From: Chloroflexota bacterium
GTDB taxonomy: Bacteria > Chloroflexota > Anaerolineae > Anaerolineales > Villigracilaceae
Direction: 5' to 3'
Assembly: GCA_013112685.1 (NCBI GenBank)
Contig: JABFGC010000002.1
Coordinates: forward strand, 1,560,902-1,624,901
DNA: 64,000 nucleotides
Below, piece after piece: positions 56,169-64,000 of this stretch. The notes beneath the pieces were generated by a model. It ran no database searches. It saw only the letters and a list, made by a program, of their open reading frames with translations, and was not told the origin of the DNA. Made by a program: the position numbers and the translations under genes. Position 1 is the first letter of the stretch. Every line of letters starts with the position of its first letter.

Positions 56169-57233
56169 CTACGCCACCGTAATACTTTTGTCCAAATAGA
56201 CATCCTGGATGGTGTTCAACAACTTGACGCCGTCCTTCATCGGTCGCTGGAAGGCTTTGCGCCCGGAGATCAATCCCTGCCCGCCCGCGCGTTTGTTGAT
56301 GACCGCCGTCGCTGCGGCTTCGGAAAAATCGTTCTCGCCCGAGGCGCCGCCGCTGTTGATCAACCCGACGCGCCCCATGTAACAGTTCGCCACCTGGTAG
56401 CGGCACAGGTCAATCGGATGGTCGCTGGTCAGGTCGCTGTAGATGCGTTTATCCAGTTTGCCGTAGGAGACGCTTTCCGCGTTCAGGGCGATGAAGCCGC
56501 CGTTGTTCTCCGCCAGTTTCTGCTTGATGATATCCGCCTCGATCGTGACGCCGAGGTGATTCGCCTGCCCGGTCAGGTCCGCAGAGACGTGGTAATCCTT
56601 GTCCTTTTTGAAGGCGGGGTTGCGCAGGTAGCACCACAGGATGGTTGCCATGCCGAGTTCGTGCGCGAATGCGAACGCCTCCGCGATCTCGATCAGTTCG
56701 CGGTGCGAGTCGTCCGAGCCGAAGTAGATGGTCGCGCCGACCGCCGCCGCGCCCATGTCGTATGCCTCCTCCACCGTGCCGAACAGAATCTGCTCATAAC
56801 TGTTCGGATAGGTCAGCAGTTCATTGTGGTTGATCTTGACGATGAACGGAATTTTGTGCGCGTACTTGCGGGACATCAATCCCAGCACGCCGAACGTCGA
56901 AGCGACGGCATTGCATCCGCCCTCGATGGCGAGCTTGACGATGTTCTCCGGGTCGAAGTAATCGGGGTTCTTGGCGAAACTTGCGCCGCCGGAATGTTCG
57001 ATGCCCTGATCCACCGGCAGGATGGACAGGTATCCGGTCCCGGCGAGGCGGCCTCTGTTGTACATCCATGCCAGGTTGTTCAACACGCGGGGGTTTCGGT
57101 CGGATTGCAGGAAGATGCGGTCCAGGAAATCGGGTCCAGGTAAATGAAGACGCTCTTTCGGAATCTTGGGCGAGTTGAACCCCAGCAGGGATTCCGCCTG
57201 CCCGCCCAGCAGGGATTGAATATCGGTTGTCAT
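56169..57233 (-). CDS. fba: Class I (archaeal/DhnA-type) fructose-bisphosphate aldolase
   Basis: [67 protein letters not shown] and [16 protein letters not shown] match the DhnA/FbaB family, which forms a Schiff base with a lysine. Start ATG 57233 with GGAG. 354 residues. It works in glycolysis or gluconeogenesis. Confidence 0.88.
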   Translation of the reverse strand: MTTDIQSLLGGQAESLLGFNSPKIPKERLHLPGPDFLDRIFLQSDRNPRVLNNLAWMYNRGRLAGTGYLSILPVDQGIEHSGGASFAKNPDYFDPENIVKLAIEGGCNAVASTFGVLGLMSRKYAHKIPFIVKINHNELLTYPNSYEQILFGTVEEAYDMGAAAVGATIYFGSDDSHRELIEIAEAFAFAHELGMATILWCYLRNPAFKKDKDYHVSADLTGQANHLGVTIEADIIKQKLAENNGGFIALNAESVSYGKLDKRIYSDLTSDHPIDLCRYQVANCYMGRVGLINSGGASGENDFSEAAATAVINKRAGGQGLISGRKAFQRPMKDGVKLLNTIQDVYLDKSITVA

Positions 57234-57314
57234 GGCTTTTGCTCCTGAAAAGAATTCCAGGTGACGGTTTCTTGCGAGGTCGTTGTCACCATTTATGCGG
57301 GATTTTTGTCCGGC

Positions 57315-57344
57315 TTGATTATAACCAGAAACTACGGCTATAAT
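57315..57344 (+). promoter_or_regulatory. Promoter before the 57398 gene
   Basis: TTGATT at 57315-57320 and TATAAT at 57339-57344, 18-base spacer. A TATAAT on the other strand at 57324-57319 may serve the aldolase gene. Confidence 0.65.
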
Positions 57345-57397
57345 GGGCTGGCAAGACTTAATTCGGCGAAGTGCGTATATCATGGCAGGAGGCTCAC

Positions 57398-57919
57398 ATG
57401 AGCGATTTTTTTGAAAAAGTAAGCAGTCAGGTAGACCCGTTCAAGAAACTGGTCGGGTACATCCCCGGTTTCAGCGGTTATGTGGAACGGCAAAACCGCC
57501 GCGACGCAGACAAACTCCTGCGGGAAACCGTGGCGCGCCGGTTCGAAGAGCAGTGGAACCGCGCATCGAACCTGCAAGTGGAACTCGTCAACAGCGGCAT
57601 GATCAAATACGTGGACGACATGGAAAAGGCGGTCCTCTCCCTGCGCACCTTCATTGACAAGATCAGCACCGCCGCGCGCGGCTACTCCGGTCTGTTCGAC
57701 GCGGTCAAGATCAACGAGAAGGAACTCGAAGCGATCTACCAATTCGACGCCGCCTTCTTCGATCTGGGCGATCAGGTCAAGAGCGCGCTGGATAACGTGG
57801 AAGCCAGCCTCGGCGACGAAGCTGCCCTGCCCGCCGCCATTCGCAACATCACCTCGCTTGCCCGCCTCGCGGTCGAAACCTTCGAGCGCCGCGCCGAAGT
57901 GGTGACGGGAAGCCGTTAA
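57398..57919 (+). CDS. Helical protein of unknown function
   Basis: 173 residues, almost all alpha-helical by composition, with [29 protein letters not shown] and later [20 protein letters not shown]. No signal peptide, no membrane segment. GGAGG precedes ATG 57398. It stands upstream of the molybdenum enzyme genes, with a repeat between them. Family not recognised. Confidence 0.62.
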   Translation: MSDFFEKVSSQVDPFKKLVGYIPGFSGYVERQNRRDADKLLRETVARRFEEQWNRASNLQVELVNSGMIKYVDDMEKAVLSLRTFIDKISTAARGYSGLFDAVKINEKELEAIYQFDAAFFDLGDQVKSALDNVEASLGDEAALPAAIRNITSLARLAVETFERRAEVVTGSR

Positions 57920-57930
57920 TTTATCGGAAA

Positions 57931-58003
57931 TGTCATTGCGAGCGAAGCAAAGCAATCCCCTAACACGCGGGAGATTGCTTCGGGCTTTACCCTCGCAATG
58001 ACA
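57931..58003. repeat. GTCATTGCGAG palindromic element, copy 2
   Basis: TGTCATTGCGAG and CTCGCAATGACA ends are perfect over 12 bases; length 73. Inside are AGCAATCCCC and GGGAGATTGCTTCG. Same family as the in-frame copy at 3174-3272. Ends 3 bases before the next start codon. Confidence 0.88.
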
Positions 58004-58006
58004 TAG

Positions 58007-59454
58007 ATGAATTTTATGTGGCACGAATATATCAACGCAACGTCCATTGAAGAGGTGCTCCGCATCCTCGCGGAAAAACGGGAACGCGCCCGCGTGGTTG
58101 CCGGAGGCACCGACCTCATCCTCGAACTCGAGCGGGGAGTCCGCAAAGGCATCGAGACCCTCATTGATGTCACACGCATCCCCCAACTGAATCAAATCAC
58201 AATTGACGAGGACGACGTCATCCATCTCGGCGCGCTGGTCACGCACAACGACTGCGCTCGCCTCCAAACTCATCCGGGCGCGGGCATATCCGCTGGCGCG
58301 CGCGGCGTGGGAGGTGGGTGCGCCGCAGATCCGCAACCGCGGCACGATAGCCGGGAATCTCATCACCGCCTCGCCCGCCAACGACACCATCACGCCGTTG
58401 ATGGCGCTCGGCGCGAAGGTCACGCTCGTCTCTGCAAGGAAGACGCGCGTCGTCCCGCTCAAAAAATTCTATACCGGCGTCCGCAAGACCGTGATGGAGC
58501 CGGACGAACTGCTGGTGGATATTTCCTTCCCGGCGATGACCAAAACCCAGCGCGGGACCTTCATCAAACTGGCTTTGCGCCGCGCTCAGGCGATCTCCCT
58601 CGTCAACGCCGCGGTCATCCTGGACCTCAGAGGGGATACCGTCAAATCAGCCTCCATCACGCTGGGAGCGGTGACGCCCATCATCACCCACGCGCCCAAA
58701 GCGGAAAAGTTCCTCGCAGGCAAGAAACTCAACGACAAAAACATCGCCGCCGCCGCGGAACTCGCCGTGAAATCGGCAAAACCCATAGACGACGTGCGCG
58801 GCTCGGCAAACCTATCGCAGCGAGATGGTGCGCGTCATCACTCGCCGCGGGCTGACCGCCATCCGCGAAGGCAGGGAACAGGTGGGCATGCCGAAGAAGC
58901 CGATCCTGCTCGACAGCGGCTCCACCGCGGATTTCAGCGGGCGCGCCGCAAGAGAATTCCCCGCTTCGCCCATCGAGACGACCATCAACGGCAGGAAGTA
59001 CACCTTCCGCAACGGTTACAACAAAACCCTGCTCCGGCTCCTGCGCGAAGAAGGCATGTTGACCGGCACAAAGGAAGGCTGCGCCGAAGGCGAATGCGGC
59101 GCTTGTACCGTCTTCCTGGACGGACAGGCGGTCATGTCCTGCCTCGTACCTGCGCCCCGCGCACACGGCGCGGAAATCGTCACCGTGGAGGGGTTGGCTG
59201 ACCTCACCCCCAGCCTCTCTCCTTCAGGAGAGGGGAGGCTCCACCCCGTGCAGGAAAAATTCATCGAATACGGCGCCGTCCAATGCGGGTATTGCATCCC
59301 CGGCTTTATCATGTCCGGCGCGAAACTGCTCGAGGAAAAAGCCAACCCCACCGAATACGAAGTCGAACAAGCCATCACCGGCAATTTGTGCCGCTGCACC
59401 GGCTATTACAAGATCGTCAAAGCCATCGAAGAAGCCGCGAATTCCAAACCCTGA
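58007..59454 (+). CDS. Molybdenum hydroxylase FAD subunit fused to 2Fe-2S subunit (two apparent frameshifts)
   Basis: Three frames read in order. Residues 1-80 include [15 protein letters not shown]. From about 58252 a second frame gives [27 protein letters not shown] (FAD binding) and a CoxM-like C-terminus. From about 58808 a third frame gives [13 protein letters not shown] and runs without a stop into a 2Fe-2S domain with [27 protein letters not shown] and [10 protein letters not shown]. The fusion is implied because no stop or start separates the parts; a separate start at ATG 58888 is possible. A palindrome lies in frame at 59201-59240. ATG 58016 is an alternative start. It passes electrons from the molybdenum centre to FAD. 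Confidence 0.8.
59201..59240. repeat. C/G-rich palindrome translated within the 2Fe-2S domain
   Basis: ACCTCACCCCCAGCCTCTCT then CCTTCAGGAGAGGGGAGGC encodes [13 protein letters not shown] between VEGLA and HPVQEKF. Relatives usually have a few residues here. The frame is kept. Confidence 0.7.
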
Positions 59455-59463
59455 GGTCTTGAA

Positions 59464-59886
59464 ATGGGCAAATATCAAAGTTCAGTGGTAAAGCGGGGCA
59501 GGGAAAAAAAGCGCGAGGTCCACTATGCGTGGCGCGGCATCGGCTGTTTGATGATGCTGATCATGCCCGCCATTTCCATCGTGGCGGGCGTCGGCACCAT
59601 TGATTACGGTCTCGAAAACAACTGGGCGATCCCCTACCAACTATTGGGATACCCGCGCCTGCCGGATTTCTTCTACCGTTCGAGCGGGTTGGTAAGCATG
59701 TTCAGCCCCATCACGGGCATTAATAATTTCTATGCCTATGCGGCGATGAGTTTCATCTACATGGTGCTGTTGAGCGGGATCATTTCCGTGGTGTATGCGT
59801 TCATCTACGGACTCATGACCCCGTCGCGCTATGGTCCGCTCGACGTGCCGCCGCCCAACGTCAAGGTCAAACGATACAAGCGATAG
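59464..59886 (+). CDS. Small membrane protein between molybdenum hydroxylase subunits
   Basis: 140 residues, basic N-terminus (KRGREKKREVHY) and two membrane segments (near 27-47 and 95-120). It sits between the FAD/2Fe-2S and molybdenum subunit genes, 6-9 bases from each, so it is in the operon. It might anchor or serve the enzyme. Family not recognised. Confidence 0.62.
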   Translation: MGKYQSSVVKRGREKKREVHYAWRGIGCLMMLIMPAISIVAGVGTIDYGLENNWAIPYQLLGYPRLPDFFYRSSGLVSMFSPITGINNFYAYAAMSFIYMVLLSGIISVVYAFIYGLMTPSRYGPLDVPPPNVKVKRYKR

Positions 59887-59892
59887 GAACCC

Positions 59893-62102
59893 ATGTCCGA
59901 TCATTCCATTGGAACCTCCCACCCGCGCGTGGATGCGCGCGGCAAAGTCACCGGCGAAACGCTCTACTCCGGCGACCTGACCAAACCCGGCATGTTATTC
60001 ATGAAGATCCTCTTTGCGGAGCGTCCGCACGCAAAAGTGAAGGACGTCCGCATTGACAGGGCGCTCGCCTCGCCCGGCGTCGTGGCGGTGTACACGGCAA
60101 AGGACGTCCCGGTCAACGAATACGGTTTGCAGATTCCCGACCAGCCCGTCCTGTGCGGACCGGGAGCGAGTAAGCCGTACACCGACATTGTCCGCTTCGT
60201 GGGGGATCAGATTGCGGTCGTCGTCGCAGAGTCCGAGGTCCAGGCGGATGCGGCGCTGAAATTGATCGAAGTGGATTATGAAGACCTTCCGCCTCTTCTG
60301 GACCCGGTCACTGCGATGCGTCCCGATGCGCCCCGCCTCCACCCGGATAGAGGCGACTCGAACGTCTGCGTCCATTACAAAATCCGCAAGGGCAATGTGG
60401 ACGAAGGTTTCGCCCAGGCGGATGTGATCGTGGAGGAAGAGTATCGCACACCGGTGCAGGAACATGCCTATTTGCAGCCCGAAGCGGGGCTGGCATACCT
60501 TGACGAAGAAGGGCGTGTCGTGGTCGAGAGCGCCGGTCAGTGGACTCACGCCGACCGCAAATCCATTGCCCATGCGCTGGGCCTGCCCGAAGAACAGGTG
60601 CGCGTGATCTATCCCGCCATTGGGGGCGCCTTCGGCGGGCGCGAAGACCTCTCGGTGCAAATCGTCCTTGCGCTGGCGGCGATGAAATTGAAGCGACCGG
60701 TGAAGATCATCTGGTCGCGCCGCGAGTCGATCATCGGGCATGGCAAACGCCACGCCATAATTCTGAAAGCCAAATGGGGCGCGACCAAAGAGGGAAAGAT
60801 CGTCGCCGCGGAAAATGAAATCATCGGCGACGGCGGCGCTTACATGTACACCACCAACAAGGTGCTCGGCAACTCCACCATCACCTCCACAGGACCGTAT
60901 TTCATCCCCAACGTCAAAACGGACGTGTACGGTATATACACCAACAACGTGCCCGGCGCGGCATTTCGCGGGTTCGGCGCGCCGCAAGCCCTGTTCATGG
61001 CGGAAAGCCAGATGAACAAACTCGCCGAAAAACTCGGCATGGACCCGGTGGAATTCCGTTTGAAGAACGCGCTCAAGGACGGCGATACGTTGGGCGTGGG
61101 CACGCCCGCCCCCAACCCGGTGAGCATCACCGAATGTATCGAAGCCGCGCGCGACTCGTTCAAGTGGAAAAAGAGAGCCGGAAGACGCAAAGCGTCAAGC
61201 CGGGTTGGAAGTCGTCCATCGTCCATCGTCCGCGGTCGGGGGTTTGCGGCTGGCTTCAAGAACGTCGGCTTCTCGTTCGGCTACAAGGAGAACTGCTGGG
61301 CGAAGGTGGAAATTTACGGCAACGGAAATATCGAACGGGTCGTCCTGCACCACGCCGGTGCGGATGTCGGTCAGGGTCTGCATACGGTCATTTCACAAAT
61401 GGCGGCGGAAGTGCTGAACGTGCCGGTCGAGGTGGTCGAATTGCGCACCTCGGATTCCGCCACACAAGGGAATCCCGGCTCGGCATCCGCTTCGCGCCTG
61501 ACGTTCATGGCGGGCAACGCGGTCAAGGGCGCGGCGGAACAGGCGCTCGCAAAATGGAAAGCCGAAGAGCGCCCCGCGGTGGCGGAGTTTTCGTATTTCG
61601 CGCCGCCCACCACGCCGATGGACAAGGAGACCGGCTATTCGATGCCCAACTTCCAGTATGCGTACGTGGCGCAAGCCGCGGAAGTGGAAGTGGATACCGA
61701 GGCCGGTCACGTGCGCGTGCTCCGCATCACCTCCGCCGACGACGTGGGCAAAGCCATCAACCCGGAACTGGTGGTCGGGCAGATCGAAGGCGCAATCGTG
61801 CAGGCGCACGGTTACGCCGTGCTGGAAGAATTCAAAACAAAAGACGGGCGCGTGATGACCGACCAGCTCAGCACGTATCTCATCCCCACCATCTGGGACA
61901 TCCCCGAAAAAGTGGACTCGGTCGTGGTCGAAGTGCCGGACCCGAACGGACCCCTGGGGGGCGCGCGGCATGGGCGAACTGCCCTACCTGCCGGTCGCCG
62001 CCGCCATCGCCGCCGCCATCCATGATGCCACCGGCGTGTGGATCAACGAATTCCCATTCACGCCCGGAGCGTGTGTTGAAGGCGCTGGGCAAAATCAAAT
62101 AA
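59893..62102 (+). CDS. Xanthine-dehydrogenase-family molybdenum-binding subunit (two apparent frameshifts)
   Basis: [47 protein letters not shown] and [12 protein letters not shown] are the molybdopterin-binding motifs. An extra G in a GGGGGG run near 61957 and one extra base near 62062 push the end into other frames, which give [17 protein letters not shown] (catalytic glutamate in GMGE) and the terminal [12 protein letters not shown]. The CO-dehydrogenase loop with an active-site cysteine is absent, so it is not form I CO dehydrogenase. A stretch near 61170-61240 ([18 protein letters not shown]) looks inserted. Substrate unknown: purine, aldehyde or another N-heterocycle. Confidence 0.85.
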
Positions 62103-62108
62103 CCTCAC

Positions 62109-62136
62109 GCAGGGGCGCTGACAATTGCGCCCCTGC
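62109..62136. repeat. GCAGGGGCGC palindrome
   Basis: Ten-base perfect arms (GCAGGGGCGC / GCGCCCCTGC) with an 8-base loop, between the molybdenum subunit and the hydrolase genes. Confidence 0.8.
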
Positions 62137-62143
62137 CCATAAA

Positions 62144-63028
62144 ATGCCATTCCCCTATCTTGACAAAACCAGACAATTGGACGAATCCGCCCGCCGGGAA
62201 GCGGATGGGTCGTTCGTCGCGCTTTCAGACGGCGTCACCCACTACGAAACCGGCGGCGGCGAAAACGGGATTCCCGTGGCGCTGGTTCACGGATTCTCCG
62301 TGCCGTATTTCATCTACGACCCCACGTTCGACTTTCTATGCAGGCAGGGATTTCGCGTCTTGCGTTACGACCTGTTTGGGCGCGGCTACTCGGATAGACC
62401 GCCCGTCCGCTACGACGTTCATCTGTTCGTGCGGCAACTGAAAGAACTGCTGGATGCGCTGGATTTCAAGCGCGTAAATCTGGTCGGGCTTTCGATGGGC
62501 GGTCCCATCACCGCTTCGTTCGTTGACAAATATCCCGACCGCGTCGCCAGACACGTTTTGATAGACCCCGCCGGGGCAAGGGTGATCAGCATTTCGCCCG
62601 CGCTCACAGCGGTGCGAATGCCGCTGGTTGGCGAACTGTTCTTCGGTCTGTTCGGAAGCGCAAACCTGGTGAAGGGCATCGCCGACGATCTTTTCACGCC
62701 GCAACTGGTGGAGGAATTCCAGGCAAGGTATAAAATCCAGATGCAGTATCAGGGCTTCAAGCGCGCGATCCTCTCCACGCTGCGCGCCGGCATGTTGGAT
62801 TCGTTCGCCGACACATACCGGCGGGTTGGCGCGCTCAAAAAACCCACCCTGCTCTTTTGGGGCAGGCAGGATACCACCGTCCCGTTCGAGCACAGCGCGG
62901 ATATGCTCAAAGCCATCCCCCACGCGGAATTTCACGTGATCGAGAACTGCGGTCACATCCCGCATTACGAAAAGCCCGACGAAGTCAACCCGGTTTTGTT
63001 GGAGTTTTTGAAACGACAACCATCATGA
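62144..63028 (+). CDS. Alpha/beta hydrolase
   Basis: [16 protein letters not shown] (oxyanion HG), the nucleophile elbow VGLSMGGPI, an acid at [12 protein letters not shown] and the catalytic histidine in NCGHIPHYE. 294 residues. Start ATG 62144; no ribosome site. Substrate unknown. Its stop overlaps the DinB start (ATGA). Confidence 0.87.
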   Translation: MPFPYLDKTRQLDESARREADGSFVALSDGVTHYETGGGENGIPVALVHGFSVPYFIYDPTFDFLCRQGFRVLRYDLFGRGYSDRPPVRYDVHLFVRQLKELLDALDFKRVNLVGLSMGGPITASFVDKYPDRVARHVLIDPAGARVISISPALTAVRMPLVGELFFGLFGSANLVKGIADDLFTPQLVEEFQARYKIQMQYQGFKRAILSTLRAGMLDSFADTYRRVGALKKPTLLFWGRQDTTVPFEHSADMLKAIPHAEFHVIENCGHIPHYEKPDEVNPVLLEFLKRQPS

Positions 63029-63516
63029 ACAAGAACGACATCCAACTCCTTTATCAATACAACCAGTGGGCAAATGAAAAAATCCTCGACGCCGCCTCAG
63101 ACCTGACCCCGGAGCAGTTCCTCGCCGACGCGGCTTATCCACACGGAGGGTTGCGCGGCACGCTGACGCACATTCTCTTCGCCGAGTGGCTGTGGCGCAA
63201 ACGCTGGGAAGGCGAATCGCCGACTGTTTGGATCAAACCGGAGGATTTTCCCACGTTCGAGTCGCTCCACACACGCTTGCAGGAAGAAGACCAAGCCTTG
63301 AGCGAATTTGCCGCCGGGGTGACCGACGAACAACTGAATTCGGTCATCCAATACAAAACCACGCGCGGAGACCCAAAAGAGGACACCCTCTGGCATTTGA
63401 TGGCGCACCTGGTCAACCATGGAACCCAGCACCGCGCCGAAGCCGCCGTCATGCTCACCGCGTTTGGTCGCTCCCCCGGCGATATTGACCTCATCGTTCA
63501 CTTGCGCTCCCGATAA
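63025..63516 (+). CDS. DinB-family protein
   Basis: [37 protein letters not shown] and [17 protein letters not shown] contain the three histidines of DinB/YfiT metal-binding four-helix bundles. Members act in thiol-dependent metalloenzyme chemistry or are of unknown role. Confidence 0.87.
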   Translation: MNKNDIQLLYQYNQWANEKILDAASDLTPEQFLADAAYPHGGLRGTLTHILFAEWLWRKRWEGESPTVWIKPEDFPTFESLHTRLQEEDQALSEFAAGVTDEQLNSVIQYKTTRGDPKEDTLWHLMAHLVNHGTQHRAEAAVMLTAFGRSPGDIDLIVHLRSR

Positions 63517-63518
63517 TC

Positions 63519-64000
63519 ATGTATAACCGTTTGAAAAACTTCATCTACCGAAACCGGCACAACCTTGCCGTCTTCGTCCTGCTTAACCTCGCCTGCCTGG
63601 TCTGCATTCTGCTGGTGCTGGCGCGCGTGGCATACACCGACTCGACCCGTCACGCCGGTCTGATCTGGAACCTGTTCCTCGCCTGGATTCCCTTCATCCT
63701 CGCCTACGTGGCGCACGCCGTTTCGTGGCGGCGCATCTGGCTGTATCTCGTCATCCCCGTCATCGCCTTCCTGTGGCTGATCTTCTTCCCGAACGCGCCC
63801 TACATGCTCACCGACCTGCAAGACCTCGCCCGCTCCGGCGGACACGGTGCGCCGCTTTGGTACGACGTCATCATCGTCGGCTGGAGTTCATGGACCGGAA
63901 TGCTCCTGGGCGTGATCTCGCTCTATCTGATGCAGGATATCGTCTCGCGCACCTTCGGGCGCTGGGTCGGCTGGGTCTTCGTGTTCGTCATTTCCGCTGC
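63519..64000 (+). CDS. DUF1361 membrane protein, 3' end cut by window edge
   Basis: Several membrane segments and the motif WLIFFPNAPYMLTDLQDL with a later WYD match DUF1361. Start ATG 63519, 2 bases after the DinB stop. No function assigned to the family. Confidence 0.75.
   Translation, partial: MYNRLKNFIYRNRHNLAVFVLLNLACLVCILLVLARVAYTDSTRHAGLIWNLFLAWIPFILAYVAHAVSWRRIWLYLVIPVIAFLWLIFFPNAPYMLTDLQDLARSGGHGAPLWYDVIIVGWSSWTGMLLGVISLYLMQDIVSRTFGRWVGWVFVFVISA

Noticed and set aside
61134..62102. 322-codon open frame overlapping the molybdenum subunit
   Set aside because: Only its last ~14 codons are real: they are the frame-shifted end of the molybdenum subunit.
58007..62102. Form I CO dehydrogenase
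   Set aside because: The molybdenum subunit has the AFRGFGAPQ type segment and lacks the CO dehydrogenase loop with the active-site cysteine.

Overview
This is a GC-rich bacterial chromosome segment whose gene content fits Chloroflexota, most likely the class Anaerolineae. The evidence is indirect: Hdr/FrhB-type soluble redox genes, an F420/DUF385-type reductase, an archaeal-type class I aldolase, lipoproteins carrying an NBR1-like Ig domain, and many different palindromic intergenic repeats. There is no rRNA gene and no tRNA was recognised, so the taxonomy is inference.

Layout. (1) 1-11.6 kb, + strand: one long redox operon. It holds an HdrA-like flavoprotein cut by the window edge, an HdrC-HdrB fusion, a second HdrA fused to an FrhB-like module, two further FrhB-like proteins, an HdrC-like dicluster protein, an SdhB/TfrB-like protein, a divergent acyl-CoA-dehydrogenase homologue, an SdhA/FrdA-like flavoprotein and a conserved 79-residue protein. 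(2) 11.97-12.83 kb: a decayed IS5-family element. (3) 13-17 kb: a cyclophilin, then a YwiC-DUF2007-DsrE-acyl-CoA dehydrogenase set. (4) 17-21 kb, - strand: a six-gene operon (SET methyltransferase, GT39, CPBP protease, GNAT, ComEA-like, SAM methyltransferase). (5) 21-25 kb: a potDABC-type polyamine ABC transporter. (6) 25.5-37.4 kb: an acyl-CoA dehydrogenase, then cell-envelope glycosyltransferases, a methyltransferase and an alcohol dehydrogenase. (7) 37.3-41 kb: a three-polypeptide biotin-dependent acyl-CoA carboxylase (beta, biotin carboxylase, biotin carrier). (8) 41-49 kb: CYTH protein, ICMT-like methyltransferase, F420-type reductase, murI, a class-I amidotransferase hydrolase, rplS, fabF, GNAT, moaE, moaD, cupin, moaC. 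(9) 49-56 kb: scpA, then a small accessory island (an unknown soluble protein, a GIY-YIG-like protein, a membrane protein) and two lipoproteins. (10) 56-64 kb: class I aldolase, an unknown helical protein, a xanthine-dehydrogenase-family molybdenum enzyme with a fused FAD/2Fe-2S subunit, an alpha/beta hydrolase, DinB and a partial DUF1361 protein.

How the parts connect. Three acyl-CoA dehydrogenases, the acyl-CoA carboxylase and the Hdr/Tfr cluster point to an anaerobic metabolism based on acyl-CoA and short-chain acids, with soluble electron-transfer complexes. The moaC/moaD/moaE genes can supply molybdopterin to the molybdenum hydroxylase 10 kb away.

Two things matter for any reader. First, the sequence carries more than 20 apparent single-base indels, often in homopolymers and sometimes in compensating pairs, which split genes that read well when joined. 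Most look like consensus errors of a long-read assembly, so 'broken' genes here should not be taken as real pseudogenes without checking. Second, at least ten families of palindromic or short tandem repeats occur, and some lie in frame inside protein-coding genes.
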